Both the position numbers and the translations under genes were made by a program. A stretch of 64,000 nucleotides of DNA from Cepaea nemoralis. Lineage: Eukaryota; Mollusca; Gastropoda; Stylommatophora; Helicidae. Where the stretch lies: positions 42,501-106,500 of the forward strand of contig JACEFZ010003495.1 in NCBI GenBank assembly GCA_014155875.1, in the 5' to 3' direction. Positions 54,472-64,000 of this stretch are shown here, one piece after another; positions within the stretch are counted from its first letter, which is position 1, and each line of letters begins with the position of its first letter. The notes beneath the pieces were generated by a model. That model was given only the letters and a program-made list of their open reading frames with translations. It searched no databases and had not been told where the DNA came from.

Positions 54472-54936
54472 GCACCTTGCCGTCTTGACAGACGATAGTT
54501 TGTCATATTGAGATTCAAGAAAGAAAATAGGAACAATAACCACAACCTATGGCGGAGATCAGGGGTGGAGTTATACCTCCCCGCAGCATACAAATCTTGG
54601 GCTGATTTGTAGAGACAATGTGGTGCTTGTGCAGCTGCCCATTCAGCATGATCCTCTTCTCGGCCTGCCTAGTTTACTCCAGTGAAAAGGTAACACCAAT
54701 ACGTCTGGAACAAGACAAACTACAATAGCTGCTGGGTCAGAAAAGCACCACTCTAACTGTCCAACTGTCGGAGCGTCAATCCTAGGCCAGTTGTCAACCA
54801 AAGCTTAAGGCCTGTTCTTCCCTGCCATGACATTTAGTCTTTAGATTGTATTTCCTCGCACTAGGATAAGGATTGTGCCCTCTCCAATTGAGCTCCTCCG
54901 CCCCAAGAAGTTGACACAGTGTAGGCTGTCAGGTTC

Positions 54937-54967
<31 letters not shown>
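54472..54967. other. unassigned sequence ending in a (GT)n run
   Basis: No domain recognised at 54472-54939; a GT run lies at 54940-54967. Confidence 0.5.
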
Positions 54968-54968
<1 letters not shown>

Positions 54969-55059
54969 GTCAAATCTCGGTTTTCGTTGCCTTCGGTTTT
55001 CGGCAATTTCGGTTTTGCGAACACAAAGGGACCCACGCGTTCTTCTGCTCAGTTTGGCG

Positions 55060-55505
55060 TTGTTTTCAGTTGTGTGAGCATCACTTGCTAATAATAAAAT
55101 ACGAGAGCGGCATTAAGGTTGCTGATATCGGCCGCAAGTACGGAAATTTAGCCATCCATCGATAAGTTCCATTGTGGCGGGGAAAATAAAAGAATAAAGG
55201 AGGCTACTGGAGCGAACGGCGTGAATGTGCTAACGAAACAGAGATCGCAAACAATTGAAGATCTCGAATAGTTATTATTAATTTGGATAAATCAAAAACA
55301 GTTAGATGGCGATTATGTTTCGGAGGCAATCGTATGTTAAAATGCCAGAATATTGTATGCCGATCTCATTAAGAAACTGCATGGGACGGGTGCTAGTATA
55401 CTTGTTGATTTTAAGAGGATGGTTTGAAAAATTCAACAGCCTCACTGGCATAATCAGCGTTCCTAGGCACGGTGAAGGTGCGAGTTCAGACAAGTTTGGG
55501 GCCTA
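55060..55505 (+). pseudogene. pogo/Tigger-type transposase DNA-binding region relic
   Basis: Successive frames give LLIIKYESGIKVADIGRKYG (first CENP-B-like helix-turn-helix), GANGVNVLTKQRSQTIEDLE, LLLIWINQKQLDGDYVSEAI and RGWFEKFNSLTGIISVPRHG (second HTH). Several stops and shifts are present, and no DDE catalytic region follows. This is the N-terminal half of a pogo-family transposase. Confidence 0.8.
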
Positions 55506-55682
55506 AAAATAGTATTAAACAGTATATTTATTCTCTATAAAAATATGTTTTGGTATGTATGTTTGAGTGTTTATAACGAATTAATTGGATTTACATTAAT
55601 TCATATGGAAATAATTATCTCAGTTTTCGTCGGTTTCGGATTTCGCCTATTGTTTTCGGACGGATTATCGACGACAACCGAA

Positions 55683-55683
<1 letters not shown>

Positions 55684-55766
<83 letters not shown>
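55684..55766. repeat. (CT)n microsatellite
   Basis: About 80 bases of uninterrupted CT. Confidence 0.97.
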
Positions 55767-55767
<1 letters not shown>

Positions 55768-55774
55768 GTCCCCC

Positions 55775-56025
55775 TCATTCTTTCGTTTTCAACTCTAGCG
55801 TAGTTCATAATTGGCTGATTTTTGCGCGTGGGCCAGCTTTTCCTATTACCTATGTCCCGGCCATCAGACGACTTGTGACGTACTTATAAATTACTTTCCC
55901 ACGTCAAGAACGAGAAGTCAAAGTTTGAGTCCAACTGACCTATGCACAGAGAGAACCCTCTACGTCGCCACCAGGGCACCGGCGGCTTAAGAACGAATGC
56001 TCCTGACCTTTTGACCAAGTGACTT
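55775..56025 (-). mobile_element. SINE family B copy, diverged
   Basis: TTTTTGCGCGTGGGCCAGC, CCATCAGACGACTTG and GTCGCCACCAGGGCACCGG follow the order of family B. Confidence 0.6.
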
Positions 56026-56652
56026 TTGTTCAGCAAGACAATTTATACGCTATTATCTAATGTGCTCTCTAGTATCAGGTCGATTAAACATTTTAGCTGC
56101 ATGCTCTGTACAAGACAATCAATCCCAGCATTTCTTTGCTTACATTCACTGAAAAGTTTACATAGAACGGCAGAAAATACCCGTACAACGTATCTATACC
56201 CATCGTGCCAAGGGATGTCACCCCGCACAACTTGAATACAGAAGTTGGCGTTAGATTGACAAGTAGATCCACGCCTAATTCAACTCAAGTCATTGTTTGG
56301 AAACTGAGCAGGTTATTTCATTTGATTCCTACTTAAGCATCACTTTAATGTGTTGTAAACTAACAATAAACACCGCAGTTTTATTAAACTAAACTAGAAA
56401 AAGTGTTTGAAAGTAAATATACGAATTTTAGGAAGTTCAGTGGTGTGGTCCGTGGTCGTGATTTTAAAACCTTCGACGGAAGAAAAAGAGAAACAGAGCC
56501 GCAGTTCAACTTTAAAGAATACTAATAATACTTTATTCAGAATTGTTAGTAGGGCTAATGCTAACATATTCATTATACTATGATTATACCGTGTTATTGT
56601 ATAAATTAATTTCAATGGAATGCTAAGTAAGTGTTTAGTAGTTAGAGTGTAG
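56026..56652. other. no recognisable feature
   Basis: AT-rich spacer before the palindrome-bearing elements. Confidence 0.5.
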
Positions 56653-56661
56653 TTTGATTTA

Positions 56662-57777
56662 GGAAGTGTCTATTCGCAGGGCCCTGCGAATAAACAAAGT
56701 GTCTATTCGCAGGGCCCTGCGAATAAACAAAGCGTCTATTCGCAGGGCACGGCTGGTCACGTGATTTAATGTAAGTTTGCGGCTATATTATACATTTTCG
56801 TTGATTGGAAAACGTGTCGTCAGTGGCATAGTTGATAGTGTCCCCGCCAGGTGGGCGGGAGCTCGAGGTTCGTTTCCTTGCCGGACATTTTTTTTTTTTA
56901 ATTGTTCAGCAATTAATTGGATGAAAGTCAAATGTCAATCGTTTGTTTCCTTGCCGGACAATGTTTTTTTTTAATTTTTCAGCAATTCATTGGGTGAAAG
57001 TCAATCCTTCATCTCTTTGGGTATTTAGAATTGTGTTGTTTAAAGTGAGTGTAATTTAGTTAGTACCAGTTTCTCCAGTATTGGTCCTCGTTGCTTTGTA
57101 CTACGGCAATTCCAATACCCAACCCACACATTTTTGAGTCCCAAACGATCCGTTTTCCTTCTACCCCTTCTGGCTCCAGCCCTCTTCTTCCTTTCCCTTC
57201 CCCCCTCTCCCCTACCTCTTCTCCTCCGCTTCATTCTCTCCCCGTTGTCAAAAGTATCGAGCACAAAGCACGTACTCCGTTGCTTCGGCGATAATTCTTT
57301 GTAATATTCATAGTTGGTTAGGTAGGTGGGTAGTTAGACACGAAAGTGGTTAAGTAGGCAGGTAGGCAGGCATACAGACAGGCGGACATATAGAAAGGCA
57401 TACAGACATCTCTCTCTCTCTCTTCTCTATCTCCCTCCCCCTCTCACTCTTTCTTGTCTTTATAACTTTTTTTTATGTCTTTCAACACATCTTTCTCATA
57501 TCTCTGTCTCGCACACTATCTTCATTATCTATCTCTCTGTTCTCTCTTTTCAACCCGCTTCACATATACCAGGTTTTCCTGCACTTTATATGCGTAGCAT
57601 TTCCTTGTTTATTTGTTAATTCATGAGGCCAGTCAGTCGAAAGCAGTCAGTCAAAAATCGAATAAACAAAGCGTCTATTCGCAAGGCCCTATGTGCTGGT
57701 CACGTGATTATTCCCGGTGTAGGGCCCTGCGAATAAACAAAGCGTCTATTCGCAGGGCCCTGCGAATAAACTCTCCC
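56662..57777 (+). mobile_element. palindrome-bearing DNA-transposon-like element, copy 1a (1116 bp)
   Basis: Flanked by the perfect 9-bp duplication TTTGATTTA (56653-56661 and 57778-57786). The left end starts GGAAGTGTCTATTCGCAGG, the right end on the other strand GGGAGAGTTTATTCGCAGG, so it has terminal inverted repeats. Both ends carry tandem copies of the palindrome ATTCGCAGGGCCCTGCGAAT. Inside are a GGTCACGTGA block, a tRNA-like cassette (56815-56887), a CT-rich block and a block beginning CACATATACCAGG. No ORF. 9-bp duplications and GG-type ends suggest a Mutator/foldback-like non-autonomous element; the superfamily is inference. Confidence 0.82.
56815..56887 (+). tRNA. tRNA-like cassette (non-functional looking), copy 1a
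   Basis: A-box-like TGGCATAGTTGATAGTG, anticodon arm CCCGC-loop-GCGGG, T-arm CGAGG-TTCGTTT-CCTTG (a complete 5-bp stem) and B-box GAGGTTCGTTTCC. The loop lacks the usual T before the anticodon and the acceptor stem pairs only over four bases (TGTC/GACA). A T-run at 56888 would act as a Pol III terminator. Confidence 0.55.
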
Positions 57778-58769
57778 TTTGATTTATAGGGAGAGTTTAT
57801 TCACAGGGCCCTGCGAATAAAAAAAGCGTTTATTCGCAGGGCCCTAGGAATAAACAAAGCGTTTATTCGCAGGGCCCTACAAATAGACGCTTTGTTTATT
57901 CGCAGGGCCCTACGAATAGCTTTGTTTATTCGCAGGGCCCTATGAGTATGAATCGATACTTTATACTTAGTTGAAGTACTTCTGTTTAAATATCAGGCGA
58001 GTTTAAGAATTGTTAACTTGCGTTTCTGTACACTTACTGTTTACAGGCATCCATCTTTGTTTACATTACCGACCTACTATTTCCTACTATTTATGTCCTG
58101 ATAATTCTGGTCCAAGCTGACAGCAATATGCGTCACCTCAGACAGACATGATTAGGGTCGTTAGGCAATACAAACACCAGGCTTTCGACTGACTGGCCTC
58201 ATGAATTAACAAATAAACAAGGAAATGCTACGCATATAAAGTGCAGGAAAACCTGGTATATGTGAAGCGGGTTGAAAAGAGAGAAGAGAGAGATAGATAA
58301 TGAAGATAGTGTGCGAGACAGATATGTGAGATATGAGAAAGATGTGTTGAAAGACATAAAAAAAGTGATAAAGACAAGAAAGAGGGAGGGGAGAGGGAGA
58401 TAGAGAAGAAGAGAGAGAGAGAGAGATGTCTGTATGCCTCTCTATATGTCCGCCTGTCTGTATGCCTCTCTATTTGTCCACCTGTCTGGATGCCTCTCTA
58501 CATGCCCGCCTGTCTGGATGTTTCTGTCTGTCCGTCCGTCTGACAGCCTGCGTGATTTCTTGTTCTCTATCAGCCTACTTGTATCTGTCCATTTGTATAT
58601 ATGTCTATCTGAATCTCTATCTAACAAACTGTCTGTCTGTCTTTCCATATGCATATGTATGTCTGGTTGACTCTGTGTGTATGTATGCGTGTGTCTGACT
58701 CTATCTGTTTGCTGTCTGTCTGCCAGTTTATATATCCGATGTTTATTTGTCTGTATCTCTGACTGCCTG

Positions 58770-58770
<1 letters not shown>

Positions 58771-58848
<78 letters not shown>

Positions 58849-58850
58849 CG
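58771..58850. repeat. (CT)n microsatellite inside copy 1b
   Basis: About 75 bases of CT within a region of CTGTCTG and TACCTGCC short repeats. Confidence 0.95.
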
Positions 58851-59556
58851 CTCGGACGGTCAACCTGCCTGTTTTGTATTGTATTTTTTTATTGTATATT
58901 TTTGCCAGAGTATTGCAGGGAGAGGTTGAAAGAGATGTATGAATTGGCATGGTGGAATACAGATGATCGACGAGCGAGTGTCGGGTTGGATCTAGCTACC
59001 CATCTACCTGCGTACCTACTCATCCACCTACCTGCCTAGCTACCCACATACCTGCTTACTTAACTACCTACCTGTCTACCTACCCACATATCTGCCTCTC
59101 TAACGATCTATCTGTCTAACAATCCACCTACCTGCCTACTTAACCACTTTCGTGTCTATAAATATGATTATGAATATGAAAACTATGAATATTACAAAGA
59201 ATTATCGCCGAAGCAACGGAGTACATGCTTTGTGCTCGATACTTTTGACAACAGCCAGCGGGGAGAGAATTAAGCTGAGGAGAAGAGGTAGGGGAGAGGG
59301 GGGAAGGAAAAGGAAGAAGAGGGCTGGAGCCAGAAGGGGTAGAAGGAAAACGGATCGATTGGGACTCAAAAATGTGTGGGTTGGGTAATGGAATTGCCGT
59401 AGTGCAACACAATTCTAAATACCCAAAGAGATGAAGGATTGACTTTCACCCAATGAATTGCTGAAAAATTAAAAAAAACATTGTCGGGCAAGGAAACGAA
59501 CGATTGACATTTGACTTTCATCCAATTAATTGCTGAACAATTAAATTTTAAAAAAA

Positions 59557-59629
59557 TGTCCGGCAAGGAAACGAACCTCGAGCTCCCGCCCATCAGGCGG
59601 GAACACTATCAACTATGCCACTGACGACA
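59557..59629 (-). tRNA. tRNA-like cassette, copy 1b
   Basis: Best-preserved of the four: anticodon arm CCCGC-CTGATGG-GCGGG with T before a GAT triplet, complete T-stem CGAGG/CCTTG, A-box TGGCATAGTTGATAGTG. The acceptor stem is still poor, so a decoding tRNA is unlikely. Followed on the minus strand by a run of T. Confidence 0.6.
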
Positions 59630-59839
59630 CGTTTTCCAATCAACGAAAATGTATAATATAGCCGCAAACTTACGTTAAATCACGTGACCAGCCATGCCCT
59701 GCGAATAGACGCTTTGTTTATTCCCAGGGCCCTGCGAATAGACACTTCCTTGATTATAATATATAATTATAAATATTTAATATAATATATTATATAAATA
59801 TTAAAATATTAATCCAGCGGGTTTGATCATGATTTTCAT

Positions 59840-61490
59840 TTCATATTGAGTATTTAATTTACTTTACTATGAGACCACCACAGATAGATAGGCTTTGAAA
59901 AACCAAAGCCAGCAGTACCTCGGTGAAGCCTATATATGAATGTCAATTGTAAGCGGAGATATTTACATTTGAGTGTTGGGATTTTAAACCAAATATTTTT
60001 CAAGATTTTGCAATAGCACAACTCTCCATTGTATCCAGATATCTCCGCTTCCACTTAGAAATGACAAACACACAGGCTTCTGTGAGGTACCGCTGGATTT
60101 GGTTTTTCAAAGCCTATGTAGCTAAAAACTTGTATTCTTGTATTTAAACTTCTATTCTCTTTAAATTTAGTAGTTAAAATTAGACGTTTTGAACGTAAGA
60201 AGTATACAATCGATATTTGTGGAGCCGCCAACTTGGATCCGTTCACAAAGTTGAAACTGAAACACCATCTCCATAGGTATAATTTTTTTATACCACAAAT
60301 GGGATGATAGGCGATGAAACTCCAAATATACATGAAACTGGATACAGAATTAGAAAATCCATCTCAAAATGTTCAAAGATTTACAAATACAGCTCTAGAA
60401 AATTAAATTACTTACTGTGTGCCAAAAAATTATAATAAAATTTATCAAAGTCACGATAATTAATTTAAACCAATTGCGATGTACGGAATATTAGATGGAC
60501 CTATTCTGCATAAATTAAGATGGCATTTGTTATTGTCACATGATATTTGAATGAATGAATGATGTTGGAAGCATGCAGGGTCATTTCATGTGCTTTTTGG
60601 GGATACAATTGATCCTTTTGCACAGGCGTGGTTTCCGGTTTTGGGTCGCATAATCGGACTAAACGAAAACGCTAGTATTATTTTAATTATTAATTTGCTA
60701 ACTTATTATTTCTAAATGCGGCTAGAGAATTAATATTTTTGACAGAAAATAAAAGAGAAACCAAGTTACGGTTAATCTTCAAACCATATTTTATTTACAA
60801 TGTTTAGTAGCTAATATTAGGGAGCCCTATCATCATTTTAATTTTGAGTATTTACAAATGAGACTGCGGCAGTAGATAGGCCTTGAAATTCAAAATCTAA
60901 TGGTACCTCAATGATGCCTGTATGTCACTTATAAGTGAAGATATTCACAATTTTGTGAAGGTGAGACGAGTTGCGATTTCTCATGCTATTCACCCGTAAG
61001 TGTAACTCCAGTGTGTCCGATTACCTCCACCAGTGGGTATGCATGCGAGATGGTCTCAAACGGTCGTATGAAAACTGACTTCAAAAATATGTTCCGTCAT
61101 GTTAAATGATTACAAAATAGTACAAGTATACAAATAAATTATTAATAACTTTAGTAGTCAAATCGCACATTTTGTGTGTTGAAAAGTAGCGCAATCGATA
61201 TGCGGCGGCCGTCACAACATGACCCGTGAGTTTCCAATTCACAAAGTCACATCTTCACAGAAAATCTTTTTTCAACCACAATTCGAGCAAGTTTAGCGAT
61301 GAAACTATACTGATTCAGGGGCAATATTTTATATGGCAATTAAAATTTACATTAAACAAAGACATCTATCGTATCCATCGATTCCGATACGCGATCATTC
61401 CACTGCCTCTGTGGGATGCGTTCCCCGGCAGTCGGCAGCTTGCACAGATCCATAGAGCACACTTTATTCACAAACTTCCAGTTTCTTAGT
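59840..61490. repeat. diverged ~1-kb direct repeat, two units
   Basis: Landmarks recur about 990 bp apart: GAGTATTTA..GAGAC..CAGTAGATAGGC..TTGAAA..GGTACCTC at 59848 and 60843, and the block with TACAATCGATAT/GCAATCGATATG and TTCACAAAGT at 60205 and 61192. A third unit begins at about 63630 and runs off the window. Within the first unit an inverted repeat of about 110 bp (59888-60000 and 60010-60117, sharing GGCTTTGAAAAACCAAA) forms a large hairpin. No coding sequence recognised. Confidence 0.65.
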
Positions 61491-61636
61491 TCTATATAAT
61501 ATGGAAGTGTCTATTCATACCTGGAGTATGTATAAACTATTCGTTTATTCATATGTCAGCTATGTATAAATTATCCGTTTATTCATAGCTGAACTATCAC
61601 ATGATTTTTCCCGGTCCCGGAAACCCCGGCTGGTCC

Positions 61637-61690
61637 TGGTCACGTGATTTGCCAAGTCACGTGACTTAACATTTGTGACGTCATCGGGAC
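61637..61690. promoter_or_regulatory. E-box pair and CRE-like site in copy 2
   Basis: Two CACGTG palindromes (GGTCACGTGATTT and AGTCACGTGACTT) and TGACGTCA lie within about 55 bp. These are consensus bHLH and CREB/ATF sites; activity here is unknown. Confidence 0.5.
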
Positions 61691-61731
61691 ATGAGCGTGG
61701 CTATGTTATATATTTTTGTTGATTCAAAATA

Positions 61732-61805
61732 GTATCCTCAGTAGCACAGTGGTAAGTGTCTCAGCCTGATAAGCGGGAGCTGTTGGTTCGATTCCCTGCC
61801 GGACA
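61732..61805 (+). tRNA. tRNA-like cassette, copy 2
   Basis: A-box AGCACAGTGGTAAGTG, anticodon loop CTGATAA (GAT triplet after T), B-box TTGGTTCGATTCC. The T-stem and acceptor pair badly. Followed by CTATTTTTTT, a possible Pol III terminator. Confidence 0.5.
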
Positions 61806-62050
61806 CTATTTTTTTATTTTTAATTCTTCAGCAATTAATTGGGTGAAAGTGACTTTTTAATAAACAAATATTAGGAACTATGATTATGAACTGATGTTTT
61901 AAATATTTGTTTATCGAAGTTTTTTCTTTTTTGTCACTTATATTATCTTATTTATATTATATAAAAGTTATCACTTTTTTATGTCTTTCAACACATCTTT
62001 CTCATATCTCTATCTCTCACACTAGCTTCGTTATCTATCTCTCTCCTCTC

Positions 62051-63024
62051 GGTACTTTTGCCTTTATTCACCCCAAACAAAATGGAATCCCAGGGTATGA
62101 CGTCACATCCAGGGGTTCCCTGTCTTGTGACATACATCCAGGGTTTCCCTGTGTTGCGCCGTAGCTCGGTGCGCAATTCTATGCGGCGGTGTTGCGCTAT
62201 TCTTGCGGTGGCCAGAATCGAACAATGTCAGCAAGAATGGTGTTGAACACATCGAGACCAGCGCATTCAGTCCATTGACGCCACATGAATTCGCACATGT
62301 AGGACTCTAGCAGATGTCTGTGTGTTCCATTCTGCCTCTTGTTTCTCTCCTTGGCCGTTCTCCATATGCGCTCGATGCATTGAGTATGTACACCGGAGGT
62401 AGGGTCCACACAAAGTTGTAGGAGTGGTTGACTGTGAGATGCGTCAATTCGGGAATACTTCCAATTCCGTCGTATGCACGCCAGAGGTCGGAGACTACAG
62501 TTGTGCCAGGTCGAATGTGTGTCCTGATGAGCGGCAGAAGCGTTGCTGCTGTTCTGTCTGGAACACAGAACATGAAGCAGTCGGCTGTTTCATGACAGAT
62601 GCCACCAAATACCCACTGTTGTGGCAACACTCGTCCCACATGATGTTTGCGCCTTGTAAATAGGCTCTCATCTATCTCGACAGTGGTATTTGGTCCTCCG
62701 ATTACTACCGAATCGACTAACGCGAGCCGTGCAGCCATATGCCTTGTCTCAGCGGGATGTCTTGCCGACATGATGGTTGTCGACATCTCCAGCAGAAAAG
62801 CAACGCTACTCTGCTTGTCGTGGACAGCTGCTGCCAGTTCCAGAAAACTCATGGTCAGAGAGAGAGAGAGAAACGGTTGCCAAAGCCACAGAAACACTGT
62901 GGTGTGGGGCAATTGACACGCACTGTATCCGAACACAGGGAGATCACCATCGGCGCTAAATATAGCTGGTGACCCTAAATATAGCTCGCGAAGTTTGTTT
63001 GGGGTGAATGAAGGCAAAAGTACC
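62051..63024 (-). mobile_element. Merlin-type DNA transposon, 974 bp
   Basis: Terminal inverted repeats starting GGTACTTTTGCCTTTATT extend about 31 bp with one mismatch; the perfect 8-bp duplication CTCCTCTC lies at 62043-62050 and 63025-63032. It interrupts the CT-rich block of the palindrome element; the corresponding uninterrupted block is at about 57536-57560 in copy 1a. Confidence 0.93.
62197..62900 (-). pseudogene. Merlin (IS1016/ISXO2-like) transposase, truncated and frameshifted
   Basis: The core reads TVEIDESLFTRRKHHVGRVL, QQWVFGGICHETADCFMFCV, TLLPLIRTHIRPGTTVVSDL, WRAYDGI and HLTVNHSYNFV, then shifts frame near 62408 and goes on with DPTSGVHTQCIERIWRTAKE and YMCEFMWRQ to the stop at 62197. 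These match the DDE domain of ISXO2-like transposases (first Asp in EIDES, second in VSDLWRAY, third acidic residue near IERIW). The N-terminal zinc-binding/HTH part is largely missing. Confidence 0.88.
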
Positions 63025-63523
63025 CTCCTCTCTTTTTCACCTGCTTCACATATACCAGGTTTTTCTGCACTTTATATGAGTAGCATGTCCTTGTTTATTT
63101 GTTAATTCATCAGGCCAGTAAGTCGGAAGCCTGGTGTTTGAATTGCCTAATCATGTCTCTCTGAGGCGACGCATATTATTGTCAGCTTGGACCGGAATTA
63201 TGAGGACATAAATAGCAGGAAATAGTAGGTCGGTAATGTAAACAAAGATGGATGTCTGTAAATAGTAAGTGTACAGAAACGCAATTTAACAATTCTTGAA
63301 CTTGCCTGGGGACACAATTATTTTTATTGGGGATACCAATCTGGAAAATTATTCTTGCTATGTATAAAGTATCCGTTTATTCATACTTCAGCTATGTATA
63401 AATTAACCGTTTATTCATACTCCAGCTATGTATAAACTCTCCCATATAATATTTTAGTTCGTAATGTTTAATAGTTTCTATTACATCACCTAATAATTTT
63501 GTGAAAAAAAAAAAAAAAAAAAA

Positions 63524-63596
63524 TGTCAGCCGGGAAGAGAACCTCGGCCTCCCGCATGACAGGTGGACTGCTTACGACTAGGCTAGCGAGACGACA
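63524..63596 (-). tRNA. tRNA-like cassette, isolated fourth copy
   Basis: On the minus strand: A-box-like TAGCCTAGTCGTAAGCAG, anticodon loop CTGTCAT (GTC triplet), B-box GAGGTTCTCTTCC, followed by about 20 T. Lies outside copy 2 and has no palindromic ends near it. Confidence 0.5.
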
Positions 63597-63629
63597 ATCA
63601 TTGTTCCACAAAGATATTTATATAGTCAA

Positions 63630-64000
63630 GCCGCCGTTTTGGGTTTCATGATTGTAACATTTTCGCCTGTTTTTCAACCACAATTAAAGCAAGTTAGCGA
63701 TGAAACTTTCCAAATTTCTGAAAAATCTGATGCAGAATTCGAAGATCTATATACAATTGATGGTTTTCTATTGCAAGCGCCAGACAAAAATTATTTACGG
63801 TTCAGTGTGCCATTTTCATTTTTCTCTGCGTGCGAGTTTGGTCTCAACCAACGGGTCATAGGCGGATTATGAAAACTGACTTCAAAAATATGTTCCGTCA
63901 TGTTAAATGATTAAAAGATAGTACAAGTATACAAATAAATTATTAATAATCTTTAAACTTGTGTTCTCTTTAACTGTTGTAGGTCAAATTGCACGTTTTG
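63630..64000. repeat. third unit of the ~1-kb direct repeat, cut by the window edge
   Basis: TTTTTCAACCACAATT..AGCAAGTT.AGCGATGAAACT and the block GAAAACTGACTTCAAAAATA, GTTCCGTCATGTTAAATGAT repeat 61270-61310 and 61068-61110 of the second unit, though in altered order and spacing. Confidence 0.6.

Larger units (their letters stand above)
57789..59749 (-). mobile_element. palindrome-bearing element, copy 1b (1961 bp, inverted relative to 1a)
   Basis: Left end GGGAGAGTTTATTCACAGGG, right end GACACTTCC. About five palindrome units at the left and two at the right. Contains a block missing from 1a (57960-58180), then the reverse complements of the 1a blocks, an expanded minisatellite with a (CT)n run (58427-59150) and the tRNA-like cassette. 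Flanks TGATTTATA and TTGATTATA are similar but not identical. Only two bases separate its left end from the duplicated site of copy 1a. Confidence 0.78.
61503..63443 (+). mobile_element. palindrome-bearing element, copy 2 (1941 bp, carries a Merlin)
   Basis: Perfect 9-bp duplication ATATAATAT at 61494-61502 and 63444-63452. Starts GGAAGTGTCTATTCATACC and ends TATAAACTCTCCC, the same termini as copies 1a and 1b, but the subterminal units have a different core (CATACCTGGAGTATG type). Interior order matches 1a: CACGTG block, tRNA-like cassette, CT-rich block, CACATATACCAGG block and the block that 1a has lost. Without Merlin it is about 959 bp. Confidence 0.85.

Noticed and set aside
56815..56887. 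A functional tRNA gene
   Set aside because: Poor acceptor stem, no T before the anticodon triplet in this copy and variable triplets among copies; better described as a tRNA-like cassette.

Overview
This is nuclear DNA of an animal. It carries GT-AG introns, one long multi-exon gene for a membrane protein, dense SINE/LINE/MITE decay and many microsatellites. The mix of tRNA-derived SINEs, LINE relics, Merlin, mariner, hAT and a gypsy-type element suggests an invertebrate, most likely a lophotrochozoan such as a mollusc. The species cannot be told from sequence alone and no bacterial-style gene is present.

Host gene. One complete gene can be assembled on the + strand from 6323 (ATG) to 39528 (TAG). 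Eleven coding exons have matching intron phases and total 1089 nt, giving 362 residues: signal peptide, one V/I-type Ig domain over three exons, a Thr/Pro-rich stalk over two exons, one fibronectin III domain over two exons, a linker, a transmembrane helix and a 22-residue tail with an FxNPxF motif. It reads as a type I cell-surface adhesion or recognition protein. A poly(A) signal candidate lies at 39725.

Layout. 1-6300: repeats, including a mariner copy split by two retroposons. 6.3-39.5 kb: the receptor gene. Intron 3 holds a recent Ty3/gypsy-type LTR element (11207-18252, minus strand, LTRs identical by eye, 5-bp target duplication) and a decayed LINE. Intron 6 holds an RNase H-bearing LINE tail and a 2.7-kb 19/20-bp minisatellite. 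Intron 10 holds SINEs and a hAT MITE. 39.7-56.6 kb: repeats only, including a LINE RT with a single visible stop, and a four-level nest of insertions (51.1-54.0 kb). 56.6-64 kb: three copies of an unusual element family with 9-bp flanking repeats, subterminal arrays of palindromes and an internal tRNA-like cassette followed by a T-run; one copy is interrupted by a Merlin transposon.

The most novel candidates are (a) the palindrome-studded, tRNA-like-carrying elements at 56662-63443, (b) a 1.67-kb (GAA)n-tailed retroposon without a recognisable ORF, present three times with clean target duplications, and (c) the Ig-mucin-FN3 receptor, whose exon 2 boundary lies inside a tandem repeat. All homology statements come from recognising motifs by eye; no database was searched.
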